Shown piece after piece: positions 1 to 6,028 of a stretch of 7,251 nucleotides of DNA. The notes under the pieces are model-generated. The model searched no databases and had not been told where the DNA came from. It saw only the letters and a program-made list of their open reading frames with translations. The DNA comes from Hyphomicrobiales bacterium (GTDB taxonomy: Bacteria > Pseudomonadota > Alphaproteobacteria > Rhizobiales > JAKIUO01): assembly GCA_027069645.1 (NCBI GenBank), contig JALXEI010000284.1, positions 1 to 7,251 on the forward strand, written 5' to 3'. A program made the translations under genes and the position numbers. Position 1 is the stretch's first letter, and every line of letters starts with the position of its first letter.

Positions 1-939
1 GGCAGGTCTGCGGCCGATACGTACTTCCTTGCGGATGACAACACGTCTCATCACCCGCGGTCTGTATATTTTCACCCATCGGGCCACAGCCGTTTTGGCC
101 TTCTGGCGGGTTTTTGGATCAGCGGCTGCAACAATTGTTTTATTGAGCTCGTTGATCCATTCACTGTCGGCAGGTCCGGCATTTTCACAGGCCATTGTCA
201 AAAGAGCGAGAGCCTTGATCTGCCGTTTGGGCACCAGCGTACCTTCCCAGAACAACTGACCGAGAAGCGCCTGGGCCGGTGCGTATTTCTTGCGCGAGGC
301 ATTCGTAAGCCAGGCAACCGCGCGACGTACATTTTTACGCACCCCCTGCCCGGAGAGATAAAGTTTGGCCAGTTGATACTGAGCCCGCGGATTTCTGAAA
401 AACTGCGCTGCATGGGTAAAATAGGTTGCCGCCCGGCGCGCATCCGGTTTCAGGCCGATCTCCTTGATACCGTTAAGATAGTAAATCCCCAGAGATGCGA
501 GAGCCTCACCGATATAAGGGGCAGCCGGATTGAAACTCGAAATATTCCAGTGTTTTTCGGAAATATTCTTGTACAGATCGAAAGCCGCCGCCTGATCAAC
601 GGACACCCCCAGTCCCAGTTCGTACATCTTGGCCAGCTTCAAACGGGCACCGAATACGCCACGCTGCGAAGCAAAGCGCAATGCCGGCAAAGCAAGGCTG
701 TACCATCCCTCATCAAAAGCCGCCTTGCCCTGTCTGTAGGCCTCCAGCGGTGAGGAAAATTTAAGCTGGGTTGTCAGATCCTCAAATGCCGCAGGGTCGA
801 GGTCCTCCGAGCGCGGCGCATGTTCCACTGCCGACACGCCGGAAATGGCTGCCAGCAACAGAAGCGGCCCCACGACCACCTTTATCAGGACATTTCTCCC
901 GATTGTCCCCGCGTCTTCAAACAACTCATACATCCGCAT
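1..939 (-). CDS. ExoR-like secreted Sel1-repeat protein (C-terminus beyond window)
   Basis: Open for 313 codons from ATG 939 to the window edge, with no stop, so the C-terminus is missing. Residues 17-37 form a hydrophobic signal segment (a run of V, L and A ending VSA), suggesting export to the periplasm. Sel1-type repeats follow: about 97-127 (LAKMYELGLGVSVDQA), 145-180, 187-216 (LAKLYLSGQGVRKNVRRA) and 221-251 (PAQALLGQLFWEG), then NAGPADSEWI near 253-262. This order, and the spacing of the repeats, resembles rhizobial ExoR, a periplasmic protein that holds back the ExoS/ChvG sensor kinase and so controls exopolysaccharide and motility. The resemblance is from memory of the family, not from an alignment. 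ExoR is about 268 residues; this protein is longer and has a basic tail (290-313, rich in R and K). The start at 939 has a GGAAG ribosome site 9 nt upstream and overlaps the last 14 bases of ilvD; an alternative ATG lies two codons on. Sel1 fold and secretion are fairly sure; the ExoR role is inference. Confidence 0.8.
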   Translation of the reverse strand, partial: MRMYELFEDAGTIGRNVLIKVVVGPLLLLAAISGVSAVEHAPRSEDLDPAAFEDLTTQLKFSSPLEAYRQGKAAFDEGWYSLALPALRFASQRGVFGARLKLAKMYELGLGVSVDQAAAFDLYKNISEKHWNISSFNPAAPYIGEALASLGIYYLNGIKEIGLKPDARRAATYFTHAAQFFRNPRAQYQLAKLYLSGQGVRKNVRRAVAWLTNASRKKYAPAQALLGQLFWEGTLVPKRQIKALALLTMACENAGPADSEWINELNKTIVAAADPKTRQKAKTAVARWVKIYRPRVMRRVVIRKEVRIGRRPA

Positions 940-2644
940 AACATTCGACTTCCGCTTTGCCGCCTGGATGCGTTACCGCTCCATATCGCGCCGGCCCCAC
1001 CTGCTGCGCGTACTTCCACAGGGTACCACTCTGATATGGATTTTTTGGGGCAACCCATTCTTTTTTTCTGTTTTCCAGTTCTTCAGCACTCAAATCGACA
1101 TCAAGAACACCCGTTTCCGCATCGATTGTGATCATGTCACCATCGCGCAAAAGGGCAATTGGTCCGCCATCCGCGGCTTCCGGTCCCACATGACCGATGC
1201 AGAATCCCCGGGTCCCGCCGGAAAAGCGGCCATCGGTAATCAGTGCCACCTTGTCGCCGACACCCTGACCGTAAAGAGCGGCTGTTGTGGACAGCATTTC
1301 TCTCATTCCCGGTCCCCCCTTTGGTCCTTCATAGCGAATGACAATGACGTCGCCATCATCATATTCGTTGTTCTTTACAGCCTCGAAAGCATCTTCCTCG
1401 CAGTCAAAACAGCGGGCAGGCCCCGTAAACTGCAATTTCTGAAGACCGGCCACCTTTACAATCGCACCATCGGGCGCAAGCGACCCCTTGAGACCCACAA
1501 CCCCGCCTGTTTTCGACAGGGGCATGTCAACCGGATAGACAACCTTCTGATCGCTGGAGAATGTGACCTTTTCAAGGTTCTCTGCGATGGTTTTTCCGGT
1601 AACCGTAATGCAATCCTTATGCAGGAAACCGCCATCCAGCAGCACTTTCATGATCACCGGCACGCCGCCGATGTCATACACATCCTTGGCAACATATTTG
1701 CCACCCGGCTTGAGGTCGGCGAGATAGGGCGTCCTGCGGAAAATTTCCGCCACATCAAACAGATCGAAATCCAGACCGATCTCGTTGGCAATGGCCGGGA
1801 GATGCAGGGCGGCATTGGTGGAACCGCCGGTTGCTGCGACAATCGTTGCCGCATTTTCCAGCGCCTTGCGCGTGACGATATCACGGGGACGAATATTGTT
1901 TTTGATGCAATCCATGACCGCCTTGCCAGACAGTTCGGCATATTGATCACGCGATTCATAGGGGGCGGGCGCACCGGCAGAGCCGGGCAATGCAAGTCCG
2001 ATCGCTTCCGACACGCAGGCCATTGTATTAGCGGTAAACTGACCCCCGCAGGACCCCGAACTCGGACAGGCCACGCCTTCCAGTTCACACAGTTCACTTT
2101 CGCTCATCTTGCCAGCGCTGAATTTTCCAACGCCTTCAAAGACATCGACAACGGTCACATCCTTACCCTTGTAGCGTCCAGGCAATATGGAGCCGCCATA
2201 CATGAACACACTCGGGACATTGAGCCGCACCATTGTCATCATCATTCCGGGGAGCGACTTGTCACAACCGGCAATTCCCACCATCGCGTCATAGCAGTGC
2301 CCCCGCATGGTCAGCTCAACGCTGTCTGCAATCACTTCACGCGAAATGAGCGAACTCTTCATGCCCTGATGCCCCATTGCAATACCATCGGTTACGGTAA
2401 TGGTGCAAAACTCGCGCGGCGTTCCCGAAGCCTCCAGAACGCCGCGTTTTGCCGCCTGGGCCTGACGCATCAGATCAATATTGCAGGGAGCCGCTTCGTT
2501 CCAGCAGGACACAACGCCAACGAGCGGCTGATGGATCTGTTCTTCTGTCATGCCCATTGCATAATAGTAGGAACGATGAGGTGCGCGCTCGGGGCCTTCG
2601 GTTACATGGCGGCTGGGCAGTTTCGACTTGTCAAATTTGGTCAT
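926..2644 (-). CDS. ilvD: dihydroxy-acid dehydratase
   Basis: Complete 572-residue IlvD. It dehydrates 2,3-dihydroxyisovalerate and 2,3-dihydroxy-3-methylvalerate to the 2-keto acids that lead to valine, leucine and isoleucine; it is cytosolic. Both family signatures are present: GCDKSLPGMMM at 126-136 and the C-terminal ITDGRFSGGTRGFCIGHVGPEA block at 469-490. Cysteines placed to bind an Fe-S cluster are C54 (AAPCN), C127 (GCDKS) and C199 (SSGSCGG); K129 is the lysine expected to be carbamylated and to bind Mg, and S475 in GRFSGG is the likely catalytic base. Three retained cysteines and a length near 570, rather than about 616 as in E. coli, fit the group that includes the [2Fe-2S] enzymes of plants and mycobacteria, but cluster type cannot be read from sequence alone. 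The ATG has only a weak GAGA-type ribosome site. Downstream, its last codons overlap the start of the ExoR-like gene. A candidate attenuator lies 30-60 bp upstream. Confidence 0.97.
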   Translation of the reverse strand: MTKFDKSKLPSRHVTEGPERAPHRSYYYAMGMTEEQIHQPLVGVVSCWNEAAPCNIDLMRQAQAAKRGVLEASGTPREFCTITVTDGIAMGHQGMKSSLISREVIADSVELTMRGHCYDAMVGIAGCDKSLPGMMMTMVRLNVPSVFMYGGSILPGRYKGKDVTVVDVFEGVGKFSAGKMSESELCELEGVACPSSGSCGGQFTANTMACVSEAIGLALPGSAGAPAPYESRDQYAELSGKAVMDCIKNNIRPRDIVTRKALENAATIVAATGGSTNAALHLPAIANEIGLDFDLFDVAEIFRRTPYLADLKPGGKYVAKDVYDIGGVPVIMKVLLDGGFLHKDCITVTGKTIAENLEKVTFSSDQKVVYPVDMPLSKTGGVVGLKGSLAPDGAIVKVAGLQKLQFTGPARCFDCEEDAFEAVKNNEYDDGDVIVIRYEGPKGGPGMREMLSTTAALYGQGVGDKVALITDGRFSGGTRGFCIGHVGPEAADGGPIALLRDGDMITIDAETGVLDVDLSAEELENRKKEWVAPKNPYQSGTLWKYAQQVGPARYGAVTHPGGKAEVECYADV

Positions 2645-2673
2645 ATTGGTCTCGCATTCGCGTAAATTTCAGG

Positions 2674-2703
2674 AAGAATAACGGCAGCTCTGTCGGAACT
2701 GCC
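2674..2703 (-). terminator. candidate attenuator hairpin in the ilvD leader
   Basis: Read on the minus strand, GGCAGTTC (2703-2696), loop CGACA and GAGCTGCC (2690-2683) form an 8-bp stem with one G-U pair. It is followed by the T-rich GTTATTCTT (2682-2674) and lies 30 bp before the ilvD start. Upstream, at 2790-2725 on the same strand, is a 21-codon open frame starting MCFVF and containing TVAAGVV, which could be a leader peptide but has no convincing ribosome site. Leader GCAGC, within the Ala codons, could pair with GCTGC of the terminator arm as an antiterminator. Regulation of branched-chain genes by attenuation is known, but this instance is inference. The hairpin could instead terminate anmK read-through. 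Confidence 0.4.
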
Positions 2704-2864
2704 CGATTACAGACTTCCATTCGTTTAATCCCGCACGACGCCGGCTGCAACAGTTTCTGACTGATCAGACTTCGAGAAAACGAAGCACATGAATGATTTG
2801 CAGAAATTGTCAGAGACTTTGTGGCATAAAAGTGGCGGATCGGGAGGCCTTCGACACAAATGCA

Positions 2865-3974
2865 TCACACCTGTGGCCGATGTAAAACACCCCCGATTTG
2901 CGGCACGCTTGCGCCTGTTGTTCCCGGAAAGGTCAGGGGAAGGCCTTTCAGCGAGCGCACCGCCAGATAGGCAAAGGCTTCAGCCTCCATAAAATCGGAA
3001 GACCAGCCGAGCTCTCCGGCGGTCAAAACCTCCCCGGACAGGCGTTTTTGAAACTCTGTCATCAAAACAGGATTGTGCGTGCCACCCCCGCAAATGATCC
3101 ATTTTTTCGGCGGGGCCGGAAAGAAGAAATCGGCTCTTGAGGCTGCCAGCGCCGTAAAAGACGTCAGGGTCATGGCCCCCCATTGCAGCGACATGCCTTG
3201 CAGCGGTTCAAGTGAAAAATGATTGCGGTCAAGCGATTTGGGCACATCCTGCGAAAAATAAGGGTCCGCCAGCAGGCGCGACAGCACGCTTTCCTTGACC
3301 CGCCCCTTTGCGGCAATGGCCCCGCCTTTATCCATGTGCCCTGCCCCGTGCTGTCTTACCCAGTCATCGATCAGCGCATTGCCGGGGCCCGTGTCAAAAG
3401 CAATCAGCTCGCCATCCTCTCCCACATAAGTGACATTGGCCACCCCACCGACATTCAGCACGGCGACCGGTAATTCCAGCCCCGTCTGTTTCACCAGAGC
3501 CTGATGATAGACCGGCACAAGCGGTGCCCCCTGCCCGCCTGCCTTTATGTCAGCCTGTCGCAAATTCGAAACGACAGGAATAGTCGCATCAAAGGCCAGC
3601 AGTGCGCCATCGCCAATCTGAATCGTGAGGCCCTCATCCGGTCGATGCAGGACCGTGTGACCGTGAAACCCAATGACATCAATTTGCGCAGGCTCCATCT
3701 GCGACTGGGTCAGGAGTTCTTCAACAGCTTTTACATGTGTATCAACCACCAGGGATGCCGCCTGCGCGACCACATCGGCTTTCGCCCCCTTCCGGGCCGC
3801 CTCCGCACAGGCCCTTTCCAGCAAATCACGCTGTGCCGCCGTATAGGGGACATGCAAATTGCGCTCCGGTGTACGTTCCACCCCGTCTTCGCCATCCGTT
3901 TTGATGATTGCCGCGTCAATCCCGTCCATCGAAGTGCCACTCATCAGACCGATTGCTGTAAAAACCTTGCTCAT
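2865..3974 (-). CDS. anmK: anhydro-N-acetylmuramic acid kinase
   Basis: A 369-residue protein, the same length as I recall for E. coli AnmK. It uses ATP to open and phosphorylate 1,6-anhydro-MurNAc released by peptidoglycan turnover, giving MurNAc-6-phosphate for recycling; cytosolic. The N-terminal ATP-binding loop GLMSGTSMDGID is at 9-20, GFHGHTVLHRP at 102-112, NVGGVAN at 174-180 and the catalytic DTGPGNALIDD at 194-204 (D194 is the probable base). GGGTHNP at 296-302 and MEAEAFAYLAVR at 329-340 are the C-terminal family blocks. The start at 3974 (MSKVFTAIG) is chosen over an in-frame ATG at 3992 because AGGGAG (3985-3980) sits 5 nt before it and the family begins close to the GTSMDG loop. 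It is divergent from tyrS across 58 bp. The neighbourhood of anmK and tyrS is also seen in other proteobacteria, including E. coli. No clear terminator follows; read-through into ilvD is possible. Confidence 0.96.
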   Translation of the reverse strand: MSKVFTAIGLMSGTSMDGIDAAIIKTDGEDGVERTPERNLHVPYTAAQRDLLERACAEAARKGAKADVVAQAASLVVDTHVKAVEELLTQSQMEPAQIDVIGFHGHTVLHRPDEGLTIQIGDGALLAFDATIPVVSNLRQADIKAGGQGAPLVPVYHQALVKQTGLELPVAVLNVGGVANVTYVGEDGELIAFDTGPGNALIDDWVRQHGAGHMDKGGAIAAKGRVKESVLSRLLADPYFSQDVPKSLDRNHFSLEPLQGMSLQWGAMTLTSFTALAASRADFFFPAPPKKWIICGGGTHNPVLMTEFQKRLSGEVLTAGELGWSSDFMEAEAFAYLAVRSLKGLPLTFPGTTGASVPQIGGVLHRPQV

Positions 3975-4032
3975 TGGCGCTCCCTGGTGCATTTATCGCT
4001 GATCATATCAACAATCATACATCATCGAGACC
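3975..4032. promoter_or_regulatory. divergent anmK/tyrS spacer with ribosome site deciding the anmK start
   Basis: This 58-bp spacer must supply at least part of the expression signals of both genes. On the minus strand AGGGAG (3985-3980) is the ribosome site for anmK. The hexamer ATCATA occurs at 4002-4007 and 4014-4019, 12 bp apart (one helical turn); read on the minus strand each is TATGAT, one base off a -10 consensus. No good -35 box stands at the right distance, so promoter positions stay open and may lie inside either coding region. The tyrS ribosome site is weak (CGAGA, 4026-4030). Confidence 0.4.
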
Positions 4033-5286
4033 ATGACCAGCTATAAATCAGATTTTTTGCGCACCATGAGCGCGCGCGGTTATATCCATCAATGTTCCAA
4101 TGAAGAAGAACTGGACGCAAAAGCGGCAAAGGGCGAGATCACTGCCTATGTCGGCTTTGACTGCACCGCCAAATCGCTGCATGTGGGCAATCTGCTGGGC
4201 ATCATGATGCTGCGCAAATTGCAGCAAAGCGGCCTGAAACCCATTGTCCTGATCGGTGGCGGCACCACCAAGGTCGGTGATCCGTCGGGCAAGGACGAGA
4301 CAAGGCAATTGCTTTCTGACGAGCAGATCGAGGCCAACAAGCAGAGCATCCGCAAGGTATTCGAGCGCTTTTTGACCTTTGGCGACGGGCCGTCCGACGC
4401 ACTCATGCTGGACAATGCCGACTGGCTTTTAAAACTCAACTATGTGGATTTTCTGCGTGATTATGGCCGTCACTTTACCCTCAACCGCATGCTGACCTTT
4501 GAATCGGTCAAACAGCGCCTTGACCGGGAACAGCCGCTGACCTTTCTCGAATTCAACTATATGATCTTTCAGGCCTATGATTTTCTGGAGCTTTACCGCC
4601 AGACCGGCTGCAATCTGCAAATGGGCGGCTCGGACCAGTGGGGCAATATCATCAATGGCATCGAACTGGGGCGCCGCGTCGAGGGGGCAGAACTCTATGC
4701 CCTGACCACCGCCCTTTTGACCACCTCGTCAGGGGCCAAGATGGGCAAGACCGCCAAAGGGGCCGTCTGGCTTAATGAAGACATGCTCTCGCCCTATGAT
4801 TACTGGCAGTTCTGGCGCAACACCGAGGACGCCGATGTCGGGCGTTTTTTGCGCCTGTTCACCGAATTGCCGCTGGACGAAATCGAACGACTGGAGAAAC
4901 TTGAAGGGGCGGAACTCAACGAGGCCAAGAAAATCCTCGCCACCGAGGCCTGCAAAATGGCACATGGTGAGGAAAAGGCAGCTGATGCCGCCGAAACCGC
5001 TCGCAAAACCTTTGAACAGGGTCATATGGCCGAAGGCCTGCCGACCGTTGAAATAGGTGCTGGCGAACTTGACAACGGTCTGGGCTTGCTCACCGCCCTT
5101 GTCAAGGCCGGTCTGGCTGGTTCAAATGGCGAAGCGCGCCGCCACATCAGGGGTGGTGCCGTCAAAGTCAATGATGAAAAAATCGACGATGAAAAAGCAC
5201 TTCTGCATGGCGACGACATCAGCAACGAGGGCATCATCAAACTGTCGCTCGGCAAGAAACGCCATGTGCTGCTGAAAATCGTTTAA
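4033..5286 (+). CDS. tyrS: tyrosyl-tRNA synthetase
   Basis: Complete 417-residue class I aminoacyl-tRNA synthetase of the bacterial TyrRS type, charging tRNA-Tyr with tyrosine. GFDCTAKSLHVGN at 41-53 holds the HIGH-type motif as HVGN (50-53); GGGTTKVGDPSGK follows at 75-87. Tyrosine-pocket blocks are FNYMIFQAYDF (174-184) and QMGGSDQWGN (196-205). The KMSKS-type loop is KMGKT (236-240). The C-terminal S4 RNA-binding domain spans about 350-410 (AGSNGEARRHIRGGAVKVN at 362-380), so the protein is full length. It is the only clearly plus-strand gene in the window. Its last codons and TAA stop lie inside the outer arm of the inverted-repeat element that follows, so the final residues may have been shaped by that insertion. 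Transcription probably ends at the bidirectional terminator at 5541-5576, after reading through the whole element. Confidence 0.98.
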   Translation: MTSYKSDFLRTMSARGYIHQCSNEEELDAKAAKGEITAYVGFDCTAKSLHVGNLLGIMMLRKLQQSGLKPIVLIGGGTTKVGDPSGKDETRQLLSDEQIEANKQSIRKVFERFLTFGDGPSDALMLDNADWLLKLNYVDFLRDYGRHFTLNRMLTFESVKQRLDREQPLTFLEFNYMIFQAYDFLELYRQTGCNLQMGGSDQWGNIINGIELGRRVEGAELYALTTALLTTSSGAKMGKTAKGAVWLNEDMLSPYDYWQFWRNTEDADVGRFLRLFTELPLDEIERLEKLEGAELNEAKKILATEACKMAHGEEKAADAAETARKTFEQGHMAEGLPTVEIGAGELDNGLGLLTALVKAGLAGSNGEARRHIRGGAVKVNDEKIDDEKALLHGDDISNEGIIKLSLGKKRHVLLKIV

Positions 5287-5538
5287 TACCAGAGTGCAAA
5301 AAGATTGACTCACGTTTCTCCTCTTGCCTCGATATTTCGCTTCCCGGACAAGCGACAGCGCTGATCCGGGATCCAGGGGCGGTAAATACGGAATATGTTG
5401 AGAAAATGAACAAAAACAAAAGCATATCACTTGCGGCTCTGGACCCCGGCTCTGCGCTATCGCTTGTCCGGGGAGCAATGCCGTTTACGAATCCGAGCAA
5501 AATACAAAAGTCAGGCTTTTTGCGTTCTGGTATAAACG
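5280..5538. repeat. MITE-like long imperfect inverted repeat at the end of tyrS
   Basis: The left outer arm (5280-5303: CGTTTAATACCAG, then AGTGCAAAAAG) matches the reverse complement of the right outer arm (5516-5538: CGTTTATACCAG, then AACGCAAAAAG) apart from one extra A and two substitutions. Shorter matches (TGACT; TTGC next to CTCG) continue inward, and the inner 34-bp arms at 5343-5376 and 5439-5472 match at 30 of 34 positions. The whole stretch could fold as one long stem in DNA or in the tyrS transcript. It holds no transposase and no credible gene; the short open frames across it carry the peptide LDPGSALSLVR in both directions, which is simply a translation of the two arms. It resembles a non-autonomous mobile element or REPIN-type unit. 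No target duplication can be asserted; the arm ends lie next to TA. Confidence 0.75.
5343..5472. repeat. inverted pair of REP-like palindromes
   Basis: Copy 1 (5343-5376) begins CCCGGACAAGCGA and ends CCGGGATCCAG. Copy 2 (5439-5472) is the same on the other strand, 30 of 34 bases identical, separated by 62 bp of AT-rich DNA. Each copy is a small hairpin itself: in copy 1 CCCGGA (5343-5348) pairs with TCCGGG (5365-5370) and AGCG (5351-5354) with CGCT (5359-5362); in copy 2 CCCCGG pairs with CCGGGG. Two inverted REP hairpins make a REPIN/BIME-like doublet. Related palindromes are, as far as I recall, scattered through intergenic DNA of alphaproteobacteria; copy number here cannot be judged from one window. 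Confidence 0.7.
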
Positions 5539-5540
5539 AC

Positions 5541-5576
5541 AAAAAGCCGATGGCGGAAAATGTGCCACCGGTTTTT
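5541..5576. terminator. bidirectional intrinsic terminator between tyrS and tusE
   Basis: CCG (5547-5549), a mismatched A, TGGC (5551-5554), a 9-nt loop, GCCA (5564-5567), a mismatched C and CGG (5569-5571) form the stem. Five T residues follow on the plus strand (5572-5576), and on the minus strand the stem is followed by CTTTTT (5546-5541). It stands between two convergent genes, 23 bp beyond the tusE stop, and can end both transcripts. An overlapping second hairpin, GGCTTTTTG (5514-5522) with CAAAAAGCC (5540-5548), is followed on the minus strand by T-rich DNA and could back it up for tusE. Confidence 0.7.
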
Positions 5577-5598
5577 CAAAAGTTCCGACCGTATCTGC

Positions 5599-5895
5599 CT
5601 ACACGCAGCCCGTCGGTTTGGGCAGGCCGCCATATTTGGTAATCGGCTTCATGGGGCCGGTATTCCACATTTTGAACATGTCTTTCTTGTCTTCGCCAAC
5701 ATATTTGGCAAATTTGCGAATGGGCATAACCGACTGGCTCTCTTCAAAGGCCTCGCGCGCCTTCATGATGTGACGCCATTTCGCTTCATCCAGCTCAACA
5801 CCGTCTGCTTCGGCCATTGCCTTGCCCACTTCCTCAGTCCAGTCACCCATATCCAGAAGATAGCCATCGCCATCCCTTGCCGGCAAATCAACCAT
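5599..5895 (-). CDS. tusE: TusE/DsrC-family sulfur relay protein
   Basis: A 98-residue protein with the family's C-terminus GGLPKPTGCV (89-98); C97, the second-last residue, is the persulfide-carrying cysteine and the only cysteine in the protein. The N-terminal block DGDGYLLDMGDW (8-19) and the middle ELDEAKWRHIMKAREAFEE (34-52) fit the family. DsrC proteins of sulfite reduction have a second cysteine 11 residues earlier; here that position is T86, as in E. coli TusE to my recollection. That argues for a TusE-like role, passing sulfur to MnmA for tRNA 2-thiouridine, rather than a DsrAB partner. No tusBCD, dsr or mnmA gene is in view, so the partner is unknown. The protein is about ten residues shorter than E. 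coli TusE, part of it missing between FAKYVGEDK and the WNTGP block. The start is set by AGAGGA (5909-5904), 8 nt before ATG. It has its own promoter candidate and is probably monocistronic. Confidence 0.88.
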   Translation of the reverse strand: MVDLPARDGDGYLLDMGDWTEEVGKAMAEADGVELDEAKWRHIMKAREAFEESQSVMPIRKFAKYVGEDKKDMFKMWNTGPMKPITKYGGLPKPTGCV

Positions 5896-5913
5896 TAATA
5901 TTGTCCTCTTTCA

Positions 5914-5932
5914 TTTTCCCGGCGCCGGAAAA
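5914..5932. promoter_or_regulatory. palindrome just upstream of the tusE ribosome site
   Basis: TTTTCC, an extra C, GGCGCC and GGAAAA form an 18-bp palindrome interrupted by one base. On the minus strand it would lie in the tusE 5' leader, ending 4 bp before the AGAGGA ribosome site. As RNA it makes a stem of about 6 bp with a GGCGCC-type loop. It may stabilise the leader or influence translation; it lacks a T tract and is not a terminator for ppk2. Confidence 0.35.
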
Positions 5933-5940
5933 CGCGCCAT

Positions 5941-5966
5941 CTATGTAATTCCGACTAATAACATAG
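5941..5966. promoter_or_regulatory. candidate operator dyad at the tusE promoter
   Basis: CTATGT (5941-5946) and ACATAG (5961-5966) are perfect inverted repeats. Counting inward the match continues (AAT at 5948-5950 against ATT at 5957-5959), so 9 of the first 10 positions of each arm pair. The dyad overlaps the candidate -10 box and start point of tusE, where a repressor would act. I cannot name the regulator; the AT-rich 26-bp symmetry would suit a small dimeric winged-helix repressor. Confidence 0.4.
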
Positions 5967-5987
5967 TAAATTACTCAGGTTTTTCAA
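5960..5987 (-). promoter_or_regulatory. candidate sigma70 promoter of tusE
   Basis: On the minus strand TTGAAA (5987-5982) and TATGTT (5965-5960) are separated by 16 bp, in an AT-rich stretch between ppk2 and tusE, about 65 bp before the tusE ATG. Five of six -35 bases and four of six -10 bases fit the consensus. Confidence 0.45.
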
Positions 5988-6028
5988 GCCTCGAAATCAA
6001 TCTGTCGCAGCCTTTGCCACACACGGCA

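Noticed and set aside
845..2665. A 606-codon open frame on the plus strand opposite ilvD
   Set aside because: It is the antisense of a clear, full-length IlvD, its peptide has no recognisable domain and is rich in H, R and C as antisense frames often are, and it has no ribosome site. The length follows from ilvD codon use.
3504..4046. 180-codon plus-strand open frame opposite the 5' half of anmK
   Set aside because: Shadow of anmK; it would also run into the tyrS start and has no family features.
5122..5642. Short open frames across the tyrS end and the inverted repeat on both strands
   Set aside because: They are translations of the REP-like arms (shared LDPGSALSLVR) fused to antisense tyrS or antisense tusE; not genes.
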